A stretch of DNA of 32,021 nucleotides from Rhizobium sp. Q54 (GTDB taxonomy: Bacteria; Pseudomonadota; Alphaproteobacteria; Rhizobiales; Xanthobacteraceae), in NCBI GenBank assembly GCA_945861265.1, contig CAMAUC010000037.1, positions 1 to 32,021 of the forward strand, in the 5' to 3' direction. The position numbers were made by a program, and so were the translations under genes. The notes under the pieces are model-generated. The model was not told the origin of the DNA, made no database searches, and worked only from the letters and a program-made list of their open reading frames with translations. Below, piece after piece: positions 1 to 7,227 of this stretch. Positions within the stretch are counted from its first letter, which is position 1. Each line of letters begins with the position of its first letter.

Positions 1-90
1 CAACTGCCGACCCTGCGAGCGGCCCTGCTTGCCCATCAGGTCAAGCATTCCATCAACCCCGATCTTGAACAGCAAGCCAAGGCCGCGTAG
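1..90 (+). CDS. C-terminal end of an unidentified protein (partial)
   Basis: An open frame runs in from the left edge in frame 1 and stops at a TAG at 88-90, leaving 29 residues that end in LEQQAKAA. The short alpha-helical, Ala/Gln-rich tail has no motif I recognise, so no function can be given. It is probably the end of a real gene because the frame is open to the edge and is followed by about 200 bases of non-coding sequence, but 29 codons is weak evidence by itself. Confidence 0.45.
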   Translation, partial: QLPTLRAALLAHQVKHSINPDLEQQAKAA

Positions 91-307
91 CCTGTTCAAA
101 CGGCGACGCCTGCCGAGCGAATTTCAACACGGCTCGGGACATTCCCGAATTTGCGTATAAGGCCATGTTCTGGCGTCGTTATTTGGCGTCTCCGGCGGGT
201 CGAAAGTGTGCTTTTTGCGAAATTCCCTGTTATTTTCCCTGTTAGCAGGGAAAACAGGCGGAGCAGGGCGCCTTCTGCACTGCGTCGCCAGCCAATTTCT
301 CTCAGTG
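91..307. other. Non-coding gap with short direct and inverted repeats
   Basis: There is no convincing gene here. The segment holds the direct and inverted repeat at 223-254 described separately. Its only open frames are short, and one of them merely extends the downstream membrane-protein gene upstream through the repeat. No clear sigma-70 promoter stands out. Confidence 0.4.
223..254. repeat. Direct repeat plus hairpin, resembling a dispersed Rhizobiales repeat
   Basis: TTCCCTGTTA occurs twice, at 223-232 and 235-244. TTTTCCCTG at 233-241 is the exact reverse complement of CAGGGAAAA at 246-254 across a TTAG loop. Peptides read through this stretch, such as NSLLFSLLAGK and KFPVIFPVSREN, resemble spurious hypothetical proteins I recall from Bradyrhizobium-type genomes, so it is probably a copy of a dispersed repeat. 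The match to a known repeat is from memory and not verified. Confidence 0.5.
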
Positions 308-1603
308 ATGTTGTATTTGTTTTGCTACCGGGGGCGGATTTTGCAATTTTCGACCGAAGCTCAGCAGCGCCTTGCATGGATCGGCGCCGCTATCGCCGTC
401 GTCGCTTATTATCCACGTTTCCGGCACGGTAGTCACGGCGACGTCTTTTCAGAGGCGGCCGCCTGCCTGCTCCGGCATCAGTCGCCGCACCATTGCGGAG
501 ATCTCGTTTACGCCTACCCGCCGCTTTATGCGCTGCTGATGACGCCGTTGCAGCTGTTTCCGTTCTGGCTGGCCGAGGCCATCTGGTACGTCATTCTCAT
601 CGGCACCATGTTCGCCTCGCTGAGGCTTTGCGAGAATCTGGCGCGCCGTTTGTTTCCCGGCCAATGGAGCGAGCGCGACCTGGCCATCTTCCGGATTCTG
701 AGTTTCGTGCTCAGCCTGAAGTTCATCCTGGCTGTGCTGGAAAACCAGGCCTATGACAGCGTCGCCGCCGTCCTGATTTTTCTCGGTGTGCTGGCGCTCA
801 TCGATCGACGTTTCGTTCTTGGCGCCGCCAGCCTTGCGGTCGCGGCGGCGCTTAAACTCACGCCGCTGATTTTTTTGCCGTATCTTTTGTTCAAAGGCCG
901 CTTCGCCGCCGCCGGCCTATTCACAGCGGTCTTTGCCGGCCTCGCTGTGTTGCCGGATATTCTGATTCCGTCGAATGGGGAATACTATGTCGCCGTCTGG
1001 GTTCGCGACGTTCTAATGCCGCCGTTCCACCTCGATATGGCGGCGACGAATTTGGTGTTCTGGGTAACCGACACCCCGATGAACCAGAACTTTCGCGCCG
1101 CGATCGTGCGCTACTTCACCGGCGTCCATGAGCAGCAAACCATGGCCGTGGTGCTGGGCATCATGCGGTCGCGGACATTTGCGATCGTCCTCAACAGCGT
1201 GATGGGCCTGTACATTCTCGGCGTCGGTCTGATGATGCTGAAATCGCGGCGGCATGACCGGCTCATCGCCGTCGATGCCGCGCTGCTGATTGTCAGCGCG
1301 CTGCTGCTGGCGCCGGTCAGCAGCCAATCGCATTTCTTCTCGCTGCTGTTGCCTTATTCGCTCATCGCCGCCGCGACGGTGCGGCAGCCGTCGACGCGCC
1401 TGTTCAACGCCGTCATGCTGTTGCTGAGTTTCACGCTGGCGACCGCGACCTCCAACGATGCCGTCGGACGAGCCTTTACCGGCTGGGCGCTGTGGAGCAG
1501 CCTGCCGGTTTACGGCACGCTGATTTTAGTCGTGCCGCTGGCGGTGTTGATCTGGACCGAACGCCGTCAGGCGGGCGACGCACTTGCGCCGGCGCAATCG
1601 TAG
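308..1603 (+). CDS. GT87-family (DUF2029) polytopic membrane glycosyltransferase-like protein
   Basis: This is a 431-residue integral membrane protein with roughly ten hydrophobic segments. The first extracytoplasmic loop after TM1 carries an Asp (HGDVF, about residue 45) followed by a YAYPPLYALL segment near residue 70. That D...YPPL arrangement is typical of GT87 mannosyltransferases, which use polyprenyl-phosphate sugars. A later ENQAYDS segment sits where the family usually has a GQxN-like motif. I chose the ATG at 308. A GTG at 206 would add 34 residues, but they run through the repeat at 223-254 and look unlike a protein N-terminus. No good ribosome-binding site precedes either start. 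The gene stands alone and converges on the enolase-superfamily gene, with only 17 bases between the stops. The fold assignment is fairly secure; the donor and acceptor are unknown. Confidence 0.75.
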   Translation: MLYLFCYRGRILQFSTEAQQRLAWIGAAIAVVAYYPRFRHGSHGDVFSEAAACLLRHQSPHHCGDLVYAYPPLYALLMTPLQLFPFWLAEAIWYVILIGTMFASLRLCENLARRLFPGQWSERDLAIFRILSFVLSLKFILAVLENQAYDSVAAVLIFLGVLALIDRRFVLGAASLAVAAALKLTPLIFLPYLLFKGRFAAAGLFTAVFAGLAVLPDILIPSNGEYYVAVWVRDVLMPPFHLDMAATNLVFWVTDTPMNQNFRAAIVRYFTGVHEQQTMAVVLGIMRSRTFAIVLNSVMGLYILGVGLMMLKSRRHDRLIAVDAALLIVSALLLAPVSSQSHFFSLLLPYSLIAAATVRQPSTRLFNAVMLLLSFTLATATSNDAVGRAFTGWALWSSLPVYGTLILVVPLAVLIWTERRQAGDALAPAQS

Positions 1604-1620
1604 CAGCGGAGTTGGGGCGC

Positions 1621-2745
1621 TCACGCCACGTCGCGGCTCGCGATGCGCACACGATGACGATGCACGCGGTCTTCGTCGACCTCGACGCCAAGCCCCGGCC
1701 GGTCGAGCGCATCGGTATGGCTGCTCAAAGTCGGAACCGGATGGCCGGTGATGTCGGCCCCGAGGCTCGTATGCGTCAGCGTCAGGCCCCAGTCGATATT
1801 CGGGATGACCGCCGCGACATGCAGCGCCGCCGCGCAGGCGACGCTCGACTCGCCGGTCTTGCAGGAAATGTTCACGCTCATGCCGAGGTCGCCGCACAAC
1901 TGACCGGCCTTGACGACCGCGCCGATGCCGCCGAGCTTGATCGCCTTGAGGCTGACGCCGCGCGCCGCATGGCGTTCATGGTGGCGCCGGATGTCGTCGA
2001 GCGCGTGGATGCCTTCGTCGGCGCCGATGGCGATGCGGGCATCGACCGCGGCGACCGCGGCCATGCCGGAAAGATTGTCGGCCATGACCGGCTGCTCGAA
2101 AAAGTCGAGGCCGCAACCACTCACCGCGCGCGCATAGGCGATGGCTTCTTCCACGCTGAAGCCCTGATTGGCGTCGGCGGAAATCAGCAGGCCGGGCCCG
2201 AGAACCTCGCAAATCGCGCGCGTGCGCGCGGCATCCTTGGCGGCGCTGTCGATGCCGACCTTGATCTTGTAGGCGGTGAAGCCCGCGGCTTTCTTTTTCT
2301 CGGCGTCGCGCAGATCGCCGTCGAAGTCGCCGCCGCCGACCACCGCCAGTAGCGGCATGCGGGAACGTTTCTTGATGCCGAGCAAAGCATGCACCGGTTT
2401 GTTCGCGGCCTTGCCGGCCAGATCGTAGAGCGCGATTTCGATCGCCGCCTTGGCGCCGTGATTGCCATACATGCGACCGTCCATCGCGCCGTGCGCGCCG
2501 GTAATGTCGGTCGGATCGCGGCCGCGCAAAACGGAGCTCAGATAATGCACGGCGGAGACGATGCTCTCCAACGTGTCGCCGGTCATCACCGGAGCGGAGG
2601 CCGCTTCGCCCCAGCCGACCAGGCCGTCGTCGGTTTCGATGCGGACCAGCACATTGTCCGCGCGCGTTACTTCCTCGCCGGCCATGATGACCGGCTTGAG
2701 CATCGGCAGACTGATGGCGATCGGCTCGATCGATTTTATGTTCAC
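1621..2745 (-). CDS. Enolase-superfamily enzyme, muconate cycloisomerase / mandelate racemase-like
   Basis: This 374-residue protein has the N-terminal capping domain (about 1-125) and the C-terminal (beta/alpha)7-beta barrel. Visible catalytic features are the KxK pair K160/K162, metal ligands D191 (in SADANQGF), E217 (FFEQP) and D243/E244 (GADEG), and K267 in SLKAIKLGG. The two-lysine layout places it in the muconate lactonising enzyme subgroup, which also contains dipeptide epimerases and o-succinylbenzoate synthases. The reaction is proton abstraction alpha to a carboxylate; the substrate is unknown. I chose the GTG at 2745, which gives the usual start MNIKSIEPIAISLP. The upstream ATG at 2778 would put the initiation region in the hairpin at 2785-2817. 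It lies 88 bases below a Bug receptor in the same direction, so the receptor probably delivers its substrate or a relative of it. Confidence 0.85.
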   Translation of the reverse strand: MNIKSIEPIAISLPMLKPVIMAGEEVTRADNVLVRIETDDGLVGWGEAASAPVMTGDTLESIVSAVHYLSSVLRGRDPTDITGAHGAMDGRMYGNHGAKAAIEIALYDLAGKAANKPVHALLGIKKRSRMPLLAVVGGGDFDGDLRDAEKKKAAGFTAYKIKVGIDSAAKDAARTRAICEVLGPGLLISADANQGFSVEEAIAYARAVSGCGLDFFEQPVMADNLSGMAAVAAVDARIAIGADEGIHALDDIRRHHERHAARGVSLKAIKLGGIGAVVKAGQLCGDLGMSVNISCKTGESSVACAAALHVAAVIPNIDWGLTLTHTSLGADITGHPVPTLSSHTDALDRPGLGVEVDEDRVHRHRVRIASRDVA

Positions 2746-2784
2746 GGTGTTGGCCCCGGTCGCAAGTCTCTGTCGCACAGCATT

Positions 2785-2817
2785 GCGCCGGCCATCGCTT
2801 GTGGCAATGGCCGGCGC
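2785..2817 (-). promoter_or_regulatory. 11-bp perfect hairpin between the Bug receptor and the enolase-superfamily gene
   Basis: GCGCCGGCCAT at 2785-2795 is exactly complementary to ATGGCCGGCGC at 2807-2817 across an 11-base loop. It lies 17 bases beyond the stop of the receptor gene on the minus strand. No T-run follows on that strand, so it is less like a full terminator and more like an mRNA-stabilising or attenuating element that could keep receptor expression above enzyme expression. Confidence 0.5.
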
Positions 2818-2833
2818 GAGTGCATCGGCGACG

Positions 2834-3847
2834 TTAAAGTTTCTCGATTCCCGCCTGTTCGATGATGCCCTTGAACAAAGCGACTTCCTTGGTGACGCGG
2901 TCCCAGGCGGCGGCGGCGCCCTTGGCCCGCACCTGGAAGCCGGCCTTGTACAATTTGTCCTTCATCTCGTCGGTGCCGAGAATCTTGAGCGTCTCGGCTT
3001 CCAGCCACTTCACCGCGTCCGGCGGCGTCTTCGACGGCGCCAGCAGCACGCAATCGGTGGCGAAGACGAAGTCGGGATAGCCGGCTTCCTTCATGGTCGG
3101 CACATCCGGCATGTCCGGCCAGCGCGTCTCGCCGGTCACGGCCAGGCAGCGCAACGTGCCGGCCTTGATGTGCGGCGCGGCCGGCGGCAACGAACCGGAG
3201 CTGAGCTGCACGGTACCGCTCAACAGCGCCTGCAACGCTTCGCCGCCGCCCTTGAACACGACGTTCTGCAGGTTCGGCAACTTCTCGCGGATTTTCAGAA
3301 CGCTGGTCTGGATTTGCGGCGTCGTGCCGATCGGCGGCGACGACACGTTGAATTTGTCCGGGTTTGCTTTCGCCAGCGCGACGAATTCCTTCATGGTCTT
3401 GGCCGGCAGTTCCGACTTCACCACGAATGTATTCGGCGAGGTCGCCAGTTCGCAGACGCCGACGAAGTCATTTGCGGCGTCATAGGGAATCTTGTTGTAG
3501 AGGGTGACATTGACCGAATAGGCATTGGTCGCCAGCAGGATGGTATAGCCATCCGGCTCGGAGCGCGCAACATGGCCCATGCCGATATTGCTGCCGGCGC
3601 CGCCGATATTCTCGATGATGAAGGTCTTGCCGGTCGACTGTTGCAACGCCGCCGTGACGATGCGGCCGACGAGATCGGATGGACCGCCGGGCGTATTGGC
3701 GACCACGACCTTGATCGGGCGATCCGGATAGGCGGCATAGGCCGAGCGCAAGCCGATGATCGACGGCGCGGCAATTCCCGCAACGATCGCGCCGGCGCCC
3801 TTGATGATGCGGCGACGCGACAGAGTCCAATTATCTTTGAACGTCAT
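2834..3847 (-). CDS. Bug/TctC-family extracytoplasmic solute-binding protein (Tat-exported)
   Basis: This 337-residue periplasmic receptor belongs to the tripartite tricarboxylate transporter family. After the signal, YPDRPIKVVVANTPGGPSDLVGRI is the typical Bug start, followed by the IIENIGGAGSNIG and ARSEPDGYTILL motifs that form the carboxylate-binding pocket. The N-terminus carries a twin-arginine motif, SRRRIIK at residues 10-16, then a hydrophobic stretch and an AYA cleavage site near residue 38, so export by Tat is likely. Bug proteins bind carboxylates, amides or aromatics. No TctA or TctB membrane subunit is present in the window, so this is an orphan receptor of the kind abundant in Bordetella and Bradyrhizobium. 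An AGGGAGGA sequence upstream of the ATG is a good ribosome-binding site. It heads a probable two-gene operon with the enolase-superfamily gene. Confidence 0.92.
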   Translation of the reverse strand: MTFKDNWTLSRRRIIKGAGAIVAGIAAPSIIGLRSAYAAYPDRPIKVVVANTPGGPSDLVGRIVTAALQQSTGKTFIIENIGGAGSNIGMGHVARSEPDGYTILLATNAYSVNVTLYNKIPYDAANDFVGVCELATSPNTFVVKSELPAKTMKEFVALAKANPDKFNVSSPPIGTTPQIQTSVLKIREKLPNLQNVVFKGGGEALQALLSGTVQLSSGSLPPAAPHIKAGTLRCLAVTGETRWPDMPDVPTMKEAGYPDFVFATDCVLLAPSKTPPDAVKWLEAETLKILGTDEMKDKLYKAGFQVRAKGAAAAWDRVTKEVALFKGIIEQAGIEKL

Positions 3848-4040
3848 CCTAGTCCTCCCTGAAAGTCTTTGCGTGTTTTTCTGATTGGAAACACTCTTTC
3901 AATCAGGGTATGCGTTTGCCAACTTGAGGGCAATGGTGTCATCGGTGCCGTCAACGGTGGCGGTGCGCTTGCGTCCGTGCCGGGAGTGCGGCAACAAAGC
4001 CGCCACAGGCGGCAACAGCTCGCAATTTTCAGGGGACGAA
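3848..4040. promoter_or_regulatory. Divergent promoter region between receptor and amidohydrolase operons
   Basis: This 193-bp divergent intergenic region must hold the promoters of both operons. It contains the dyad at 3881-3906. It also holds a small hairpin near the amidohydrolase ribosome-binding site (GCCGCC at 3999-4004 against GGCGGC at 4008-4013) and a GCGGCAACA direct repeat at 3988-3996 and 4009-4017. I see no unambiguous -35/-10 pair. The open frames extending into it look like artefacts. Confidence 0.5.
3881..3906. promoter_or_regulatory. Candidate operator dyad CTGATTG-N12-CAATCAG
   Basis: CTGATTG at 3881-3887 and its exact reverse complement CAATCAG at 3900-3906 are separated by 12 bases. 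The site is 34 bp upstream of the receptor start codon, in the divergent region. The spacing suits a dimeric regulator. No regulator gene lies alongside, so its identity is unknown. Confidence 0.4.
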
Positions 4041-5042
4041 ATGGCCAAGCCAAGAACGATCGACATCCACACGCATATCCTGACGCTGGAGACGGCCAGC
4101 TTGCTGTCCAACGCCGGCGCCAAGGTCACGATCACGCCGGACGACGCGGAACTCTCGACCCTCGACGTGAACGGCGTGGTCTACAAGGCGTTTCCGACCG
4201 GGGGCTACGACATCCCGCGCCGCCTGAAGGACATGGATGCCGCCGGCATCGACGTTCATCTGCTGTCGGCGACGCCGCAGACTTACCTTTACAATCTCGA
4301 CCCGGAAGTCAGCGCGACGTTGGCCGCGATCCAGAACGACCAGATGGCCAAGCATGTCGCCGCGCATCCGGACCGCTTCATGGCGATTGCCACGCTGCCG
4401 CTGGCGCAGCCGGCGCGCGCCGCCGATGAACTCAAGCGGGTGATGACCAAGCATGGTTTCAAGGGCGCGATGTTTGCCTCCAACGTCAAGGGCACCAATC
4501 TCGACGACCCGATGTTCGAACCGCTGTGGGCCGAAGCTTCGAAGCTGGGCGCTTTCATGTTCGTGCACCCGAACAACATCGCCGGCGCCGACCGGCTGAA
4601 GTCCTATTATCTCGCCAATCTGATCGGCAATCCGCTCGACACCACAATCGCCGCCGCGAGTTTGTTCTTCGGCGGCGTGATGGATCGCTATCCGAAGCTC
4701 AAGGTCATGCTGGCGCATGGCGGCGGTTTCACGCCCTATCAGGCGCCACGCTGGGAGCACGGCTGGAAGGTCCGCGCGGAAGCGAAGGTTCACATCAAGA
4801 CGCAGCCGAAGAATATCGCCGGCCGCTTTCTCTACGACACCATCCTGCATTCCGACAAAACGCTCGAGGCGATGATCGGCCTCGTCGGCATCGACAAGGT
4901 GATGCTCGGCAGCGATTACCCTTACGACATGGCGATGCTCGATTGCGTGCGCCATGTGCGCGGCCTGAGGATTTCCGACGAGGACAAGGCTGCGATCCTT
5001 TACGGCAATTTCGAACGGTTTCTGGCAGGCATGCCGAAATGA
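4041..5042 (+). CDS. ACMSD-type amidohydrolase / decarboxylase
   Basis: This 333-residue metal-dependent TIM-barrel protein is of the amidohydrolase_2 (aminocarboxymuconate-semialdehyde decarboxylase) type. The metal and catalytic residues are visible: DIHTH at residues 8-12 (H10, H12), H176 in FVHPNN, H226 in LAHGGG and D292 in GSDYPYDM. These sites lie at nearly the same positions as in ACMSD. Family members decarboxylate aromatic or unsaturated acids such as 5-carboxyvanillate, gamma-resorcylate and 4-oxalomesaconate relatives, or hydrolyse lactones; the substrate here is not decided. I chose the ATG at 4041 because AGGGGACGAA sits directly before it and the sequence beyond it becomes typical at once. 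Its TGA overlaps the ATG of the next gene (ATGA), so the two are translationally coupled. It diverges from the Bug receptor operon. Confidence 0.9.
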   Translation: MAKPRTIDIHTHILTLETASLLSNAGAKVTITPDDAELSTLDVNGVVYKAFPTGGYDIPRRLKDMDAAGIDVHLLSATPQTYLYNLDPEVSATLAAIQNDQMAKHVAAHPDRFMAIATLPLAQPARAADELKRVMTKHGFKGAMFASNVKGTNLDDPMFEPLWAEASKLGAFMFVHPNNIAGADRLKSYYLANLIGNPLDTTIAAASLFFGGVMDRYPKLKVMLAHGGGFTPYQAPRWEHGWKVRAEAKVHIKTQPKNIAGRFLYDTILHSDKTLEAMIGLVGIDKVMLGSDYPYDMAMLDCVRHVRGLRISDEDKAAILYGNFERFLAGMPK

Positions 5043-6115
5043 ACGCGCCCACCAGTATCAGCCGCATAAAGACCGCCGCGGTCACCGGCTTCATCAGCGA
5101 GGCGATGATCAAGGCCGGCGTGCCGTCGCCGGACGCCGCCAAGATCGCGGAGCTGATGCTGGAAGCCGATCTGATCGGCGCCGATGCGCATGGCGTGTTC
5201 CGTCTGCCGCAATATGTGCAGCGGCTCAAGCTCGGCTCGACCAAGGCCAAGCCGAACATCACGGTGAACAAGACCGCGCCGGCGACCGCCTTGGTCGACG
5301 GCGACAACGGCATGGGCCATCTGGTGGTGGCGCGCGCCGCCGAACTCGCCGTCGAGATGGCGCGCGAATGCGGCGTCGCCTGGGTCGGCTGCGTGCATTC
5401 AAACCATGCGGGCGCTGCCGGCGTCTATGCGGCGCTGCCGCTCAAATCCGACATGATCGGCATGTATTCGGCGGTGGCGAATGCCAACCACATGCCGCTC
5501 GCCGGCGGCGCCGAGCCGCTGCTCGGCACCAATCCTTTCGCCATCGCCATTCCGGCCGGCGAGGAACCGCCGGTGGTGCTCGACATCGCCACCTCGATCG
5601 TGTCCTACGGCACGATCAAGAACCACAAGCTGCTCGGCAAGCCATTGCACGACGATTGGATGATCGATCCGAAGACGGGCGAGGCGATCACCGATCCGCA
5701 GAAAAGCATGCACGCTTTGTTGTTGCCGATGGCCGGCTACAAGGGCGCCGGGCTTGCGCTGATGCTCGGGCTGCTCGCCGGCACGCTCAATGGCGCGTTG
5801 TTCGGCCGCGACTGCGTTGACTTCAATGCCGAGCCGGACAAGGTCACCAATACCGGGCAATTCGTGCTGGCGCTCGATCCGTCGAAGTTTCAGCCGCTCG
5901 ACAAGTTCAAAGCGGAAGTCGACCGGCACACGCGCTCGCTGCGCAATTCCAAGCCGCTGCCGGGCAACGAGGCGGTGCGCTTGCCGGGTGACGCGCGCGC
6001 CAAGCGCCGCGCCGACCGGCTGGCGAATGGACTGGCGCTGCCGGTTGAATTGATGACGCAACTCGACAAGCTGGCGAGCGAACTGGCGATCAAACCGCTC
6101 GGCGCGCGCGCTTAG
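5039..6115 (+). CDS. Ldh-family (malate/L-lactate dehydrogenase-like) NAD(P)-dependent oxidoreductase
   Basis: This 358-residue protein is of the Ldh_2 fold, distinct from classical lactate and malate dehydrogenases. It has the ADLIGADAHGVFRLPQY segment with the conserved catalytic His (H51), the SNHAGAAGVY segment (H123) and the GGAEPLLGTNPFAIAIP nucleotide-site region. Relatives oxidise or reduce 2-hydroxyacids and 2-oxoacids, including ureidoglycolate, sulfolactate, 2,3-diketo-L-gulonate and delta1-piperideine-2-carboxylate. It starts at the ATG inside the stop codon of the amidohydrolase, so both products probably act in one pathway. The gene ends tail to tail with the minus-strand oxidoreductase, the two stop codons sharing bases 6113-6114. 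Confidence 0.9.
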   Translation: MNAPTSISRIKTAAVTGFISEAMIKAGVPSPDAAKIAELMLEADLIGADAHGVFRLPQYVQRLKLGSTKAKPNITVNKTAPATALVDGDNGMGHLVVARAAELAVEMARECGVAWVGCVHSNHAGAAGVYAALPLKSDMIGMYSAVANANHMPLAGGAEPLLGTNPFAIAIPAGEEPPVVLDIATSIVSYGTIKNHKLLGKPLHDDWMIDPKTGEAITDPQKSMHALLLPMAGYKGAGLALMLGLLAGTLNGALFGRDCVDFNAEPDKVTNTGQFVLALDPSKFQPLDKFKAEVDRHTRSLRNSKPLPGNEAVRLPGDARAKRRADRLANGLALPVELMTQLDKLASELAIKPLGARA

Positions 6116-7227
6116 GCGACCGCCGCGAAGTCCTCCGGCGACAGCGGCAGCTTGACCGGCTGTTTGCGTTTCGCCGACAGATCGAGTGCCTTGGTCAGCA
6201 TCAGATTGCGATGCGCTTCTTCGACCGTCGCGGCCACCGTCGGCAGGCCCATCGCCACGCGATCGAGCCAACTCACCGTTTCATCCGCCATCGGCCCGCG
6301 CAACTCGCCCATCGCCATGTCGCCGGGCGGGTAGGAGCCCATGAAATCGACGAGCCGCGTGCTGTCTGGATTATAGCCTTCGCTTTGCGCCTTCGACACC
6401 GCCAGCACGATGTCGCGATGCGTGTCGTCGATGGTCAGTACGCCGGTCGTGCCGGAAATGCCGACCTCGAGCGAATAGACCGCGGCCGGCCAGGTGACCG
6501 GCATCGCCCATGACATGCTGAGGTGATAAATCGTGCCGTCGTCGAACGTGATCATGCCGGCGGTGGCGTCGATGCCCTGGTAGAGTGGGCCCATCACCTT
6601 GTCGATCGAGCGCGCATAGACCTCGACCGGCGTCTTGCCTTCCAGGCACCACATGCAGATGTCGAGCGCATGCGTGCCGGAAATCACCATCGGCGAGATG
6701 GTGGAGGGATCGTTGGTGCGCTTGTAATTGTCGATCGCGACCAGCCGGTTCATGAAGGCGCGCGAGGTGACAAGCGTCACGTCGCCGAGCGCGCCGGTGC
6801 GGCATTTTTCCTTGGCCGCGAGCCAGCGGCGGCGGAAGCGTTGGGTATAGCCGACCACCGCGTCGATCTTGGCGTCCTGAATGAGCTTCAGCACCTTCGC
6901 CGACTCGGCCAAATTGGTGGCGAGCGGCTTTTCGATGAGCATCGGCAGGCCGCGTGCGATGCAAGCCATGATCGGATCGACATGCAGATGCTCGTCGGTG
7001 GCGATGATGACGGCGGTGGTTTCCGGCCGGTTGATCAGTTCGACATGGCTCTGCGTGACGAAGTCGGCGGAAATCTTCGGACCGACTTCGCCGGCGCGGT
7101 TCGGATTTTTCTCGGCAAGGCCGATCCATTCCACGGCCGGATGACGCGCCGCGACTTCGCCGCGAAACAGACCGACGCGGCCGCCACCGACGATGGCCAG
7201 ACCGACGCCTTTGGCGTTTTGCTTCAT
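6112..7227 (-). CDS. Gfo/Idh/MocA-family oxidoreductase (first of a pair)
   Basis: This 371-residue NAD(P)-dependent dehydrogenase has an N-terminal Rossmann domain with GGGRVG at residues 14-19. The family EKP signature is at 99-101 (LPMLIEKP). The C-terminal domain carries the GTHALDICMW segment (H186, D189) that forms the substrate site. Typical substrates are sugars, inositols and other polyols or their oxidised forms; the specific one is unknown. I chose the ATG at 7227. It overlaps the stop of the gene upstream on the minus strand by four bases, which indicates translational coupling. No ribosome-binding site separate from the upstream coding end is seen, which fits coupling. Confidence 0.9.
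   Translation of the reverse strand: MKQNAKGVGLAIVGGGRVGLFRGEVAARHPAVEWIGLAEKNPNRAGEVGPKISADFVTQSHVELINRPETTAVIIATDEHLHVDPIMACIARGLPMLIEKPLATNLAESAKVLKLIQDAKIDAVVGYTQRFRRRWLAAKEKCRTGALGDVTLVTSRAFMNRLVAIDNYKRTNDPSTISPMVISGTHALDICMWCLEGKTPVEVYARSIDKVMGPLYQGIDATAGMITFDDGTIYHLSMSWAMPVTWPAAVYSLEVGISGTTGVLTIDDTHRDIVLAVSKAQSEGYNPDSTRLVDFMGSYPPGDMAMGELRGPMADETVSWLDRVAMGLPTVAATVEEAHRNLMLTKALDLSAKRKQPVKLPLSPEDFAAVA

Noticed and set aside
206-307. GTG-initiated N-terminal extension of the GT87-like protein
   Set aside because: It runs through a dispersed-type repeat; the added residues are not typical of the family and no ribosome-binding site supports the GTG.
2561-3862. Plus-strand open frame of 433 codons antisense to the Bug receptor
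   Set aside because: Its composition (Arg, Leu, Gln and His-rich) is typical of an antisense frame, and the receptor on the other strand is unmistakable.
3885-4040. Upstream extension of the ACMSD-type amidohydrolase
   Set aside because: The ATG at 4041 has a strong ribosome-binding site and starts right at the conserved DIHTH region, while the extension covers the divergent promoter region.
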